Origin: Spirodela intermedia
Taxonomy: Eukaryota; Streptophyta; Magnoliopsida; Alismatales; Araceae
Length of the DNA: 64,000 bases
Assembly: GCA_902729315.2 (NCBI GenBank)
Contig: LR746274.1
Span: 3,375,037-3,439,036 of the forward strand
Reading direction: 5' to 3'
Positions 1-12,130 of this stretch are shown here, piece by piece. Position 1 is the stretch's first letter, and the number at the start of each line of letters is the position of its first letter. Under the pieces are notes generated by a model that ran no database searches, had not been told where the DNA came from, and saw nothing but the letters and a program-made list of their open reading frames with translations. The position numbers were made by a program, and so were the translations under genes.

Positions 1-324
1 TCCCAAAATCTGTTCTTCCTTTATAGCTGTTGGATTCTCTCCACTGGCCTCCGTTGATCCTTCGCTGGTCTCAACTGCAGGTGTTCACCATTGACGGGGG
101 AATGGTCATGTAAAGCTCTCTCGTTGCCGGGGGACCAGGCGGAAGAAGGAGATCTAGTTTCAGTCTTTCTCTCTCTGCGTCGAGCTTTTCTTTTCTTCTT
201 CGAGACAGAAACTAGTCTAAGGGTAGCAGCTGCTTGAATGATACACCGTCCGCGATTGTCATCTAGTTGATACACCTCTGAGAGTTATAATAAATGTCTT
301 CCTTCTCATGACCTCTTCTCTCTC

Positions 325-355
<31 letters not shown>

Positions 356-422
356 CCTCCCCCCGGGCAATGGTCAAACAAGGGCTAGATAGAGGGAGGG
401 AAACAGAGCGGGGTGGATCCTC
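1..422 (+). promoter_or_regulatory. Upstream region and probable promoter/5' leader of the first PPR gene
   Basis: This stretch holds no ORF that looks like a gene. An AT-rich TATA-like motif lies at 286-295, about 130 bases before the PPR start codon. A CT microsatellite follows at 314-356 and would fall in the 5' leader. An in-frame TAG stop at 390-392 closes the frame upstream of the PPR ATG. The promoter assignment is an inference from position; no transcript data are available. Confidence 0.35.
314..356. repeat. CT dinucleotide microsatellite with CTAT interruptions
   Basis: Nearly uninterrupted CT repeats, with two TAT interruptions, run about 65-110 bases before the ATG of the PPR gene. 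CT/GA tracts in plant 5' leaders are common and can bind GAGA-binding (BPC) factors. That role here is inference. Confidence 0.85.
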
Positions 423-1775
423 ATGGCGGACTGCCGGAGGATCTCCGTTCTCCACGCCCGTCTCGTCAAGACCCGCGACCCCAACTCCCTCCGCGATATC
501 CTCCTCCTCGTCTCCAGCGGCGGCGGCGCCTCTTCTTCATCGCTGAGCTACGCCCGTCGGGTCTTCTCCGAGCACGCGCCGGTGGCCCATCCCTTCCCAT
601 GGAACGCCATCATCCGCGCGCACGCCCGCACCGCCGCCGGCTCCCCAGCGGCGCTCTCGCTCTTCTCCGCCATGCGCCGCGGCGGCGCCGCCCCCGATGG
701 CTACACCTTCCCGCTCGTCCTCCGCGCCTGCTCCCTCCACCCCTCCCCACTCTCCGGCCTCCTCGCCGGCTGCGCCGCCCACGCCCTCGCCGCCAAGCTC
801 GGCCTCCTCTCCCCCGGCCACCCCCACTCCTCCAACGCCCTCGTCGCCTTCTACGGCCGCCACCGCCTCCCCTGCCAGGCCCTCCTCGCCTTCTCCGAGA
901 TCCCCCCGCCCCGCCGCGATCTCGTCTCCTGGACCGCCCTCGTCGCCGCCGCCTCCTCCGCCGGCCACCACGCCGAGGCCCTACACGCCTTCCGGCATAT
1001 GCAGGCCGCTGGAGTGGCCCCCGACGAGGCGGCCCTGGTGGGCGCCGCCCGTGCCGCCGGCGGGCTCTGCTCGCCGGAGCTGGCGACGTGGGTCTATTGC
1101 TACGCGTGCCGCCGCCGCGGGCTGCGCGTCACGGCGGCGCTCGGGTCGGCGCTGGTGGTGGCGCTGGCCAATTCCGGCAGGATCTCCATTGCCCGCCAGA
1201 TGTTCGACGAAATGCCCATTAAAGAGAGGAACCTGCTCACCAGGACGTCCCTAGTCTGCGCGTTGGCGGCCCACGGGAAGGGGAAGGAGGCGCTGGCGAT
1301 GTTCGAGGGCATGGCATCGGATGGTTTGAAGCCTGACCACGTGGCCTTCATCGGGGCCCTCACAGCTTGTAGCCACGCGGGTCTACTGGAAGAAGGGACA
1401 AGATTGTTTGGATCCATGGAGAGGGACCACGGGCTGGAGCCCATGATGGAGCACTACGGGTGCATGGTAGATCTAATGGGGCGGGCTGGGATGGTAAGGG
1501 AGGCCCACGAGTTTGTCCAGCGGATGCCCATCAGGCCCGGCCCGGTGATCTGGCGGACCCTCCTGGGTGCCTGCGTGGCCCACGGGTACGTTGATCTGGC
1601 GGAGCACGTTAGAGGGGAGATCGCCGAGGTGGACCCCGACCACGACGGGGACTACGTCCTCCTCTCGAACGCCTACGGCGGGATCGGACGGTGGACAGAG
1701 AAGGCTGGGCTCCGGGAGGAGATGGGACACCGCGGAGTTCCGAAGAGCCCCGGGCTCAGCGTACCCTCCCAGTGA
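423..1775 (+). CDS. Pentatricopeptide repeat (PPR) protein, PLS class, short N-terminus
   Basis: An intronless gene encoding 450 residues. Tandem PPR motifs are visible, for example WNAIIRAHART near the N-terminus, PDEAALVGAARAAGG, PDHVAFIGALTACSHAGL and a later GCMVDLMGRAGMVREA. The last part, with PIRPGPVIWRTLLGAC and YVLLSNAYGGIGRW, is the E-motif region of PLS-class proteins. There is no DYW domain. Proteins of this family bind organelle RNA in a sequence-specific way and usually act in editing or processing. The start is the first ATG after an in-frame TAG at 390-392, so the protein begins only about nine residues before the recognisable repeat region, with no long transit peptide. GC content is extreme at the 5' end and falls toward the 3' end, a pattern typical of monocot genes. 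The target RNA cannot be read from the sequence. Confidence 0.93.
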   Translation: MADCRRISVLHARLVKTRDPNSLRDILLLVSSGGGASSSSLSYARRVFSEHAPVAHPFPWNAIIRAHARTAAGSPAALSLFSAMRRGGAAPDGYTFPLVLRACSLHPSPLSGLLAGCAAHALAAKLGLLSPGHPHSSNALVAFYGRHRLPCQALLAFSEIPPPRRDLVSWTALVAAASSAGHHAEALHAFRHMQAAGVAPDEAALVGAARAAGGLCSPELATWVYCYACRRRGLRVTAALGSALVVALANSGRISIARQMFDEMPIKERNLLTRTSLVCALAAHGKGKEALAMFEGMASDGLKPDHVAFIGALTACSHAGLLEEGTRLFGSMERDHGLEPMMEHYGCMVDLMGRAGMVREAHEFVQRMPIRPGPVIWRTLLGACVAHGYVDLAEHVRGEIAEVDPDHDGDYVLLSNAYGGIGRWTEKAGLREEMGHRGVPKSPGLSVPSQ

Positions 1776-2544
1776 ACGAAGCCCAAATAAAAACCTTCTT
1801 TATACTAATTTGTCGAATTGTTTTGTAAAAATTTGTCCAATCAATATTAAGCACTTCCAAAAAAGACCACTATAAATAAATATGTACATTTTTTTATTCT
1901 TACAAAAAAGGGTGGGGATATTTGCATGGACAGTAATTTGGTATTTTTTATTTTTGGTAAAAAAGAAGCTGGCTATAAATATGCTTCTCATCTCCTACCC
2001 CGCTGTATCTGGTTCGGTGGTATTTTTCTCTGCTGACTACTGTTGGGTTCCGGCGACGGCCGGTCGATCTCTCGCCGGCGAGTGCGGCGATCGGCTTCTC
2101 ACCGCCTCACTACGCACCTCTGTGGCTACGTGGCTCCGTGGGTATCCGAGGTCCGCGGAGGTGGGGAAGAAGGAGAAGAGCTCCAATGTTCTGGCTCCTG
2201 CGGGGGCAGTTCCTGCCGGTCTGCTCGTTATACGGGTTGCTGTGAGCGATATCTGTGAGATTTCCAGAATCGGTGCCTGATTTTAGGGGGATCCGGCGGA
2301 TTCCCGTGGACTTTCCCCAATTACTACTCTCTGGTGATTGAATTTGTTCCCTGAATGCGAGCTTTTTGGAAGCAGATGCTGTCGATCTCGCGCGGGGAAC
2401 TTTCTTGTCATCTTCTGCTTTGCAAAGTATTGCGCCTGGCAGGGTTCGCTAAGGGAACCTTCCGAATGTCCGATCCTGATCGGTTTTGAATGATCCGGGC
2501 TGGGCTGGCGGTTGAAGGCGGAGTAATACGCTGGTTTTAAGGGG
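1776..2544 (+). promoter_or_regulatory. Spacer with TATA box and 5' leader of the carrier gene
   Basis: The first part is an AT-rich 3' flank of the PPR gene. A good TATA box (TATAAAT) sits at 1974-1980, preceded by AT-rich DNA and followed by a pyrimidine-rich stretch where transcription probably starts near 2005. The remaining 540 bases up to the ATG at 2545 would be a long, GC-richer 5' leader. No gene-like ORF is seen. The start site is inferred from TATA spacing. Confidence 0.5.
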
Positions 2545-5500
2545 ATGGAGACAAAGCCGCCGGCACCGCTGCCTTGGTCGTCATCGTCGTCGTCGGGTGA
2601 GAAAGATAGTCCTGGGCGACAGGAACAGGAGCAGCAGAAGCAACCGCCATCAGGTTGCTGCAACCCGGTGAAGAAACCGGGGCCAATTTCGATGGAACAT
2701 GTACTGCTGGCATTGAGGGAGACGGTGGAGGAGCGGGAGGTCCGCATTCGGAGCCTATTCGACTTCTTCGACGCGGCCGGGGCGGGACACCTGGACCAAG
2801 CGCAGATCGAAGCGGGGTTATCGGCCCTCAACATTCCTGCCGAGTACAAGTACGCGAGGGATCTGCTGAAGGTATGCGATGCCAACAGGGACGGGCGTGT
2901 TGACTACCGGGAATTCCGGTGGTATATGGATGAGAAGGAGCTGGAACTGTACCGCATCTTCCAGGCTATAGATGTCGAACATAGCGGGTGCATCCTTCCG
3001 GAGGAGTTGTGGGACGCGCTAGTGAAGGCAGGTGAGTTTTCGAAGATAGGATTTCTCGATTTTTTATGTTTCCTCAAGACAAGTGATCTCAAAAGAGATC
3101 GATATAAACTCAAGGTAATGAGATCAGTACTGACGCTCGACTGATCTTTTAATGCTGCTATTTTTTTCCGTGTGAAAACACAATGTAGCCGGTTATGACC
3201 TGGGAAAATTCGCCTTGAGAATTGTAGGGGGAAGTTTATATAATCTCTGCGTTTAAATGAAAATTAGTGTTTACAATTACCTGAAAGTTCTGAGGAAATG
3301 AACTATTCATCATCAGATAGGCAAGAGCTACTGGATAGCAGAGCGGTGCTCATGAGCTCACAATGTGTCCACATTTGAAAATTCTGGTGTAAGCATCAGA
3401 GATATCTACCATTTGACCTATTAGTAAAGAGTGCGTGGAAAGTATTCTTCTTCCAGAAGAACGCTCGAGGATGTCTAAATTCGACAACAGTTGCGCTGTT
3501 TTTGGTCAAGTCTCCGGTTACATCAATTTGAGGTCTACATTAATTTTGCCGTTTTTGTACTTTTAAGCTTATTTTTCTGAATAAATGACAAGTTTACCGA
3601 TATTGTAGTACATTGGATGCATTCAAAACATATTTTTGTGTAATGTAAGTCTATAGAAGAACGCTTTGAAACCTTGGTTCTGGAAATTAGCTAGACCATA
3701 ATAGAATATATTAGGTGTATCTCTCTTGGAGAAATAGGTGGAAATGGATATTTCAGTCAATCAGACAATGAAGCATCACCTAGAAAACGCTATTCCAGAG
3801 TATCTAGCATCAGTAACTGAGACAAAGGGATTGAAATAAGAATTTGGCCCATAGAATCAAAACTGCATGGTTAAAGTAGCAGCTTCTGGAGCTCGCTTTG
3901 ACCATTGAAGGAATAAGACGTCGTAAATGGGAACTAAACTGACTGTTGGTTGGGATGAAGTGCTGCGCTTGCTAAAAGAATCTACATTAACTAGCTCAAA
4001 CTACTTGGATGTGGAATTTTGGGTGTGTATATGGAAGGACCAGAAATTTCTTTATATCAGGTGTCTCTACTTGATGGATATTGGGGTTAGTACCAATCTG
4101 TGTTCAAATGTTTGAACGTGGTTTCAAATGACATGAGTGTATTGAAAGAAGATCGATAGAAGTGCACACTAAAGAAACGAAACTCGTTCTTGTTAGCGTT
4201 CAAAAAAGGGTATGTGGAAGTCTGGAAATAACTTATGATTTACGGACAGAGAAGGAATGGACTTACATGGTTACATGGTATCTGATAGTGGATCGGTTGA
4301 ATATGATGTTGGTTTCTGGTTTTAGGTAGTGAAATTGGTGGAAATGATGATTGGAATATCTTTTTTGTTGTAAATTTATCTATTAATTGCGCTTGCCCTA
4401 TAGTTAACATTATTAGTTCTGGCGTCTGGCGTACATAACTTGTGTAAATTTTTTATCATAATGATTTCGACGTGACTGTTGCCTTTTCGTGGTAGTGCTG
4501 TCCTCCAGGTAAAGTACTCTTTCATGCACGTTACAAAGTTGGCGAGTATTTTCCTACCGCAAGCATGTCTTGTTCGAGCCTCATGTGAAGTTTTCCTTCA
4601 CAGCTGAAGATGTGGGAGATGCCAGAATCATAGAAGTTTTGATATGCCTAGATTTCTCATGTTGTCAGTGCTGTAGCCTCAGCCAGTTTAGTTGTAGGAA
4701 TTATCTATTTTTGAGGTTGTTTCCATTTTGACATTTGTTAGTTTCGTCTCGCCTAGTCTCTTTTCAAACATCTGGAGTCAGATGTTACCATCTTTTCTGA
4801 AATAGTAGTGGAATGAAACAGAATGGAATACAAAGAAAAGCAAGTCAAATTCTCCTGCGTAGTAACGTTCTGTGCTCAATGCATGACGCATTATTTTCTC
4901 TCTGATCACAGAAAGTAGAGATGCTGAATTAGCATGCTTGCTATATCTCATACCATAAGAACTCCATGTCATAAATCATTTATTGTAAGGGGCCATATTT
5001 GTGTGTGTGACTCTCCTCCATGTAGAGAAAGATTTGTTTCTCCTCTTATTTCCTTAGGGCGCTTTCAAAATTATTGGACGGTCTTCAATGTTTCTGTCGC
5101 GGGATTTTAATATGTAAATTTAGCTATAAGAATTTGGCAAAATTGTTCTTGGGGAATTTCTCTATTCGCCAATCAGGAGGCAACTACTGTTGGTACTGGT
5201 CTTCTCCGTTGCCAAAGCTACGACTATTGATCTTCACTAATTAATCTTGATGACGTAGAACTGGTTCATAAACTTGTAAAACGTTTAATTCTGAACACAC
5301 ATGTTGGAATAATGCCTGTTTAGCTTTCGGTTTTCCTGGGTAAATCCTATGATGTGCACAAATGGTGCCCTTTGTATCTCTGACCGAACGGAGGCAAAAT
5401 GGACCCACTCATTTTGGTTGCTGCCGATTATGGTTACCTTCTCAGAAATTTTTAACTCTTCATCCAGAAATTTGGTCCACGTATGAAGAAATATTTGCAA

Positions 5501-6825
5501 CTTTTCCTTTTCAGGAATTGAGATCAACGATGAGGAGCTCGCTCGTTTTGTAGAGCACGTCGATAAGGATAATGACGGGATCATCACCTTCGACGAGTGG
5601 AGAGATTTCCTTCTGCTCTACCCCCATGAGGTAACAATCGAGAACATCTACCGCTACTGGGAGAGAGTCTGCCTCGTAGATATCGGCGAGCAAGCCGTCA
5701 TCCCCGAGGGAATCAGTAAGCATCTGGATGCCAGTAAGTACCTCATTGCTGGGGGAGTCGCCGGAGCAGCTTCTCGTACGGCCACTGCTCCCCTCGACCG
5801 TCTCAAAGTGCTGTTGCAAGTGCAAACAGCAAAGGCAAATATAATCCCCGCAATAAAGGACATATGGAAGGAAGGCCGCCTACTGGGGTTCTTCAGAGGG
5901 AACGGCTTAAATGTTGTCAAGGTGACACCTGAGAGCGCTATCAAGTTCTACACATTTGAGATGCTCAAGGGGGTCATCGTCAATCTCAGAGGCGAAGATA
6001 TGAATGATATTGGTGCCTCTGGGCGGCTTATCGCCGGCGGTTTAGCCGGCGCAGTTGCACAGACGGCCATCTACCCGATTGATCTCATAAAAACCAGACT
6101 GCAGACGCACCCCAGTGAAGCTGGGAGAGCCCCTCATCTGGGTAAACTCTCAAGAGATATATGGCTCCAAGAGGGGCCCCGAGCCTTCTACCGAGGCCTC
6201 ATTCCATCTCTCCTGGGTATCGTCCCCTATGCTGGGATTGACCTCGCTGCCTATGAGACCCTGAAAGATCTATCCAGAACCTACATCCTCGAGAATAGTG
6301 GTGATTAATCCCAAACTTTAATTCTTTAATTCTTTATTTCTTTAATTCTTTAATTATTTCATTCTTTCATTCCTTAATTCTTCGACACATGCTGCTGTAC
6401 TCCTCTAAGACCTCCCATTTACGTAGAGCCTGGCCCCCTCGTGCAACTGGGTTGTGGAACGATCTCTGGGGCTCTTGGCGCAACTTGTGTATATCCCCTG
6501 CAAGTAATCAGAACAAGGCATGCCTCGGCCAAGCATTCTTCCCCCTTTGTCTATATTTGCCTATATAGTTTCAAAAAAATTTGTCGATGTCTGGCTATTG
6601 ATGGCTCTATTGATTAATTATTTTATTTATAGAATGCAAGCCCAACCCACCAATGCAGAGGCTGCGTACACGGGAATGGGTGATGTGTTCTGGAGAACAT
6701 ATCGAAAAGAAGGCTTTCGAGGCTTCTACAAGGGAATCTTCCCCAACCTTCTCAAAGTGGTGCCGGCTGCAAGCATCACCTATTTAGTTTATGAAAGTAT
6801 GAAGAAAAATTTTGCCCTCGATTGA
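2545..6825 (+). CDS. SCaMC: Calcium-dependent mitochondrial ATP-Mg/phosphate carrier (SCaMC/APC type)
   Basis: Exons are 2545-3031, 5515-6300, 6427-6517 and 6633-6825, giving 518 residues in continuous phase. The N-terminal half is a calmodulin-like regulatory domain. EF-hand loops at residues 112-123, 143-154 and 179-190 keep the acidic positions and Gly, while the first loop (76-87) is degenerate and probably does not bind calcium. The C-terminal half is a mitochondrial carrier domain with three repeats. Their signatures are PLDRLK (from P255), PIDLIK (P350) and PLQVIR (P448). The family exchanges ATP-Mg or ADP for phosphate across the inner mitochondrial membrane under calcium control. Introns 1 and 2 are GT-AG; intron 3 starts with GC. 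The N-terminal extension of about 60 residues is rich in Ser, Gln and Pro. The ATG lies downstream of a TATA box at 1974. Confidence 0.93.
3032..5514 (+). other. Intron 1 of the carrier gene
   Basis: A 2.5-kb GT-AG intron in phase 1 that splits a Gly codon between the third and fourth EF-hands. It is AT-rich with a pyrimidine tract before the acceptor at 5512-5514. I see no recognisable transposon or nested gene inside it. Confidence 0.85.
6318..6382. repeat. TTAATTCTT-type short tandem repeat in carrier intron 2
   Basis: Intron 2 (6301-6426) is short and contains about seven imperfect copies of a 9-10 base TTAATTCTT unit. It is low-complexity and pyrimidine-rich, and lies ahead of the acceptor AG at 6425-6426. 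Confidence 0.7.
6518..6632 (+). other. GC-AG intron 3 of the carrier gene
   Basis: The exon before it ends ...ATCAGAACAAG and the intron begins GCATGC. The next exon begins AATGCAAGCCC after TTTATAG. Joining at this point restores the Arg codon AGA and the family motif VIRTRMQ. No GT near the junction keeps the frame and the motif. GC-AG introns are roughly one percent of plant introns by general knowledge. Confidence 0.8.
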
Positions 6826-9120
6826 GCCGACAGCTCTGCTGGAGACAGTCGGCTGTCGCTGCTACACGACTGACAGATAGAACCGATGACGATGATGAGG
6901 TCAAAGTTTCTAACTGAAATTCTCATCCCATTGATTATTTTGATTCTACGATGGTGCCGCCTGGCTTCTGTTGTGAAGTCAACCCATGTGGCCTGATGAA
7001 CCGTGGGTGTTTATCTTATAATGCTAACACCTGGCAGAAGGTATCACCTGTCGTTCCTTCTCTCTCACCTTCTATTTGCTCCGTTCGCAAATTTTCTTGT
7101 TCATTTGTTCAACATGCTTGCCAATTATGCAGTATGTTCTTGGTTAGTGTTGTTGGTTTCTCGGTGATGTTGACTTTCTCTGTTAATATCAAAATAAGCA
7201 CTGAATCACAGGATATTGTAGTTGTCTAACATGTGAGAGAAACATATTTGGATACTCCGAGTCATTTTATTCATTTAATTATCCAAAATTACTACATATT
7301 CTGTGACGCAACCCACAATTTAACTCCAGACGTTTCTCTATGAATCTTTGTCTTCAGCTATTCTTGTACTTATTCTGTAAATTTTATGGTTGACTTTGTC
7401 CCTTTCTTGGCTATTGTTCTAATGGACTATTAATGTTTAATGCATTATCTTTTTTCTTATATTATTTATTTATCTCCACATCGATGACTCCTGTTCGATG
7501 CCAAAGATCGGGTCCTAATAACCTGATTATTGGTCCCAATCCCGATCAGTCAATACTCTTATTCCTCCTCTTCTCTAGGTGAAGTAAGTGGCTTTGCGGG
7601 CAGTGGATAAGATGCCTCTGGGAGGACAACCTTGGCTTTTGTCCTGTTGACTCTTGCAGCTTTGACTTTCGTCGTTGACTTTCTTTTTCCGTGTTTATGC
7701 TGTGATAACGGCATTACAAAGTGCAAAACCTGTCTTCGTAATGGGCAGAACTTGGTAGCATCTATAGTGGTTCTCGGAGTCAAAACACTAATCAATAGGT
7801 TTGAGATGGCCATTCAAATTCTTTAGGAGTTAACTCTTGGACCTTGGTCAGACCTCCGTTTGGCAAAGAGCAAGGACCGGAAGTAGGTTCCTAACCATGA
7901 TTAGGTCGGGCCTTTTAATTGCACGTGAGATAAGGGGCATAAGTATAATACATATATATTTTTGGGGAGTTAATCTCAAAAAGCAGAATAAAGAGGGTTT
8001 TCCCTATATTTTTGCGTCTGAAAGCAAAAATATTTGACATTTGCTTTTATTTGTGAATTTGACTATAAGACCAACGTCTAGAGGATCACTCAAATGTCCA
8101 CTTACACAATTATGCATTGTCTACTTTGAATGAAAGTAAAATGTCCGTTGACTTAATTGCTCTCGTTTCTTGTTATGGATTTCTTTCTCACTTTTTTTTT
8201 CGTTCATAAATAGAGGCTACTATATATTTGAATAGTGATAAACTTGTGTCAATCCCTCCCTCTTTCTCTCTAGTTTAGTTAGTAGTATTAGAAATAAAAA
8301 ACCATTTTTCTCTAAATTAATTAAAATATACGAACTAATAAATTTGTTGTGATCAATCAGAGGACCCACTACAAGGATCCTAAAGAGAAAGGTCAAATGG
8401 ATGCCAAAGTACAAGGTGGGGAGTTTGAGGGTGGGTGGCAGGGAGCATGAGTATTTCAAAATATATGGAAACTAAGGACTTTAGTCTGAAATCTATATTT
8501 GTGATAATATACATAGGTTGAATCTAGGGGTTAATTCGTCAAAAATGTCCCACACATATACATCACTTCATTATCTGTTTAATTTTTAATTTTACTCTGA
8601 CCCGTTATTTTAATTTAATTACTTCATAATTTAAATTCATGTATCTAAAAGGGGTGTACTATGAAATACCTTTGATGACCCGGAGGATGACAAACTAAAT
8701 ACTTCCCGCACAGGGTTAAAATGGAAACACGTTCTGAAGTTAAAAAGAGAAATTCCATCAAACTTTTGGCTTTCTACGCAATTGCGTTGGAAAACAGGGT
8801 TGTGATGAAAAATGTGAAAGCACCCTGGAAGAATCTACAAAAAATCATTTCCATAAGTACTAAAATTATTTGGAAATCTGATCGTACCCTGGCATCTAAA
8901 ACAAATTATTATGATGAAAGGTTATAGTAAATATAGTTTTAATAGTTGAGGACTATAAAGTGATCTGACGGTCCAGGGACCTGGACGTAGGCTAGGGCCG
9001 CTCTGTATTAAATTCTCTCTCGTCACGATCGAAGGATTAGGGCATTCGGTCCAACATCCTCTGCGCTAGCCGCCGCGGCCCTCTCCGAGCTCCCCCGACT
9101 CGCCGGAATCCGCTCCAGCT
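6826..9120. other. Intergenic spacer, no gene seen
   Basis: It starts with the 3' untranslated region of the carrier gene. The rest is AT-rich, with short ORFs that show no domain or codon signature. Around 7.5-8.0 kb there is a slightly richer stretch with a 64-codon ORF that I cannot assign. The last 150 bases before 9121 become GC-richer and pyrimidine-rich, as expected for a ribosomal protein promoter and leader. Confidence 0.6.
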
Positions 9121-9842
<722 letters not shown>

Positions 9843-10773
9843 AAGGACCAACCAAAGCCCCCCTCCCTCTCCTCGTCCCTTTCTTTGAATGATCATTAGG
9901 AAGCCTGAGGTTGAAATGATTATTTCTTTTTGCCGGATGGTAAACGGGCACAAATGTAGTACATTTATGTTCATCGCGGAGGTGGTGCCGGTCGTATTTT
10001 TGTAGCAATTTAATTTTTCTCTGGAAGTCCCCTGCATTTCTTCATCACACACTTCGGAGTTCTTTTGGATGTGATTTTATGTACTTTTTCTTTAATGATG
10101 CTCTGTGTGCCTCGTCTACTTCTTTCCTCTATAATGAGCTGCAATTTAATTCCTTTATCATCTCCGGGGGTGATCATTTTGAAATAAATGGCTTTCATGG
10201 TGTTAGGTTAAATGATTATGCGAGGACATCATCCAAAGTCTTTGGCTATTCAAAATTTTGGTACCCATTTTCTTAATCCTAATTAGTTTGAGGTACCCAT
10301 GTTATAAAACCGACGTGCTATTTTAATACATCTTCAGCTTCCAGTCCTTCTGAATGATAGTCTAGATCAGTTTCATCATATGACATTTCACATGATTGGT
10401 GATATGTATTAGCGCATAATTTCCTTTTTGGCATAGCACAGGCCTCTCTAATTCTTTGAACTTTCCTACATCACATCAGTTTCTATGAAGGACAGAAAAT
10501 GTTGCATTCCTTCTGCCTGCTACATTTTTATACGTCCACTATGAAATTTGTGATGTGTGTGGGGAGTCTCTGCCGTTGCTTTAGTCTCTCATCTCAAGCT
10601 TGTTCTACGCATATTTTTGGCAGACTTCTTGTGCATGTTTAAGTGACCGCGGATGGCATGAAACAATGACATTTTTTGTCACTTTCGGGATGCTTGTGAA
10701 AAATTGATGGTTTTATGGATGTATTGCTTGTCTGCCGATGAAATGCAGCTTAGATTTTTACTGGGGGAAGGAG

Positions 10774-10807
<34 letters not shown>

Positions 10808-11670
10808 ATGGAATGAGCTCAATGTATGACTAAGACTTAATGATGTTTGAAATCTGCTAATGAATCTATCATGGTATCAAGGACAAAAGATACATAGTAT
10901 GAGACCTGGGAATAGAATAGGGTTGTTGAATAATCGTTGGGACATTCTTGCTCCTTCCTCTTGATCACCATTATTGGTCCTAACAATGGGCCATATGAAC
11001 CAAGAGAGGGGCTTAATATGCCGTCTTTCCGAGGGTTACTAGATGATCCTACCCTCAGCTCTCTTGGGTTTCAGCCAGAAAGTAGATTGATTGATCACTT
11101 TTGGAGTGTATATTCGTTGTTGGTTAAACACTCTTTTAATGGTAAATTAGAAAAGCTAGATTCACGATGATTTAGTAGCAGCCTAGATCTGCTTTCTAAT
11201 AACAATCCATACGAGGTTTTGTTACTAGGCACCAACAGTGTCACTAGGCAATTATATTTATTGCTCTGGTTTTGTTAACTAGTAAATAGTGGGAAATTAG
11301 GTTTTCACATATACTGCATGCATCTTTACCTTAAACTTTCCAAATCAATGAGAAAGTTCTAAAAGAATTATGGTAAACATCCAAGATCACCTTTTTTTCA
11401 AAAAATCACACCACCATTTGTCATAGAAGTTAAATAGATTATGATGCTAAGTAACTAGTCGGAGATAAAAAATGTATTGGAATATATATTTTCTGGGACA
11501 TAGTTTAATCAACGATGTGAGAATATTATTAATAAGAAACCTTTTCTTGATCTTAATGGAACATGAACCTTTCTTTCAGGCTGCCTAAGTATGAGAGTGT
11601 AGTAGTGTACAGGACTTGGACCTGGTAGACTTTAAAATGACCAAGACATTAGAAAATAACATGTTAGAAA
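9843..11670. other. 3' flank of eS27 and intergenic DNA, no gene seen
   Basis: The first few hundred bases are probably the eS27 3' untranslated region. After that the DNA is AT-rich without supported ORFs. A GA microsatellite lies at 10776-10804. Confidence 0.6.
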
Positions 11671-12030
11671 TTATGTCGTAAGATTCATAAATAAAGTGAA
11701 AATAGATGAGCCATTCAAGAATCGAGGTGAAGGCGGCAGCGAGGAGTAGAAGTTGCAATGAGACAACTTGATGGCAACGCGAGTCTTCCACCACTCGACG
11801 TGGCTACGAGACATATCAATAGCCCGTTGGTGACGTTGAGATGAGCCCACTGCCCGATGGGGCGGTGGTGAGATGAGAAGAGGGCGGAGGGATGGTGGCA
11901 AGACGAGACGAGGCCGGAGGTGCGGTGGCAAGTCGAGACAAGGTTGGAGAAGCGACGGCGAGACAAGTTCAGGCCGGAAGCGTTCAAAGAGCGAGACCGA
12001 AAGCGTCAAAGAGCGCCCCCGAGAGCGACG
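11671..12030 (-). other. GC-rich island inside AT-rich DNA, unassigned
   Basis: About 320 bases (densest at 11715-12030) are much richer in GC than the surrounding kilobases. Read on the minus strand, they contain repeated short words related to CCGCACCTCCGGCCTCGTC and two overlapping open frames of 90-112 codons with Pro/Ser/Leu-rich, low-complexity translations. Neither frame shows a known domain. The island lies directly beside the palindrome at 12061-12130. It may be a promoter or leader fragment of a decayed mobile element, but that is only an inference. Confidence 0.35.
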
Positions 12031-12060
12031 ACACGGCTGAGAATAAGGTGAAGTGAAAAA

Positions 12061-12130
12061 TATGTAAAGGGTTTTTTGGTAATCTCAACCTGATCGGGTT
12101 GAAATTACCAAAAAAACACCTTAACATATT
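12061..12130. repeat. 70-bp near-perfect palindrome (potential hairpin)
   Basis: The left arm includes TTTTTTGGTAATCTCAACC and the right arm GGTTGAAATTACCAAAAAA, meeting near GATC at about 12093-12096. The outer ends ATATGT and ACATAT also match. Mismatches are few, and arms are about 33-35 bases. Such structures occur in foldback elements and MITE termini or could form a transcript hairpin. No target-site duplication was identified. Confidence 0.85.

Noticed and set aside
21-275. 84-codon minus-strand frame at the window start
   Set aside because: It starts with GTG, has a low-complexity Lys/Arg-rich translation and no known domain; it is probably an upstream leader or chance.
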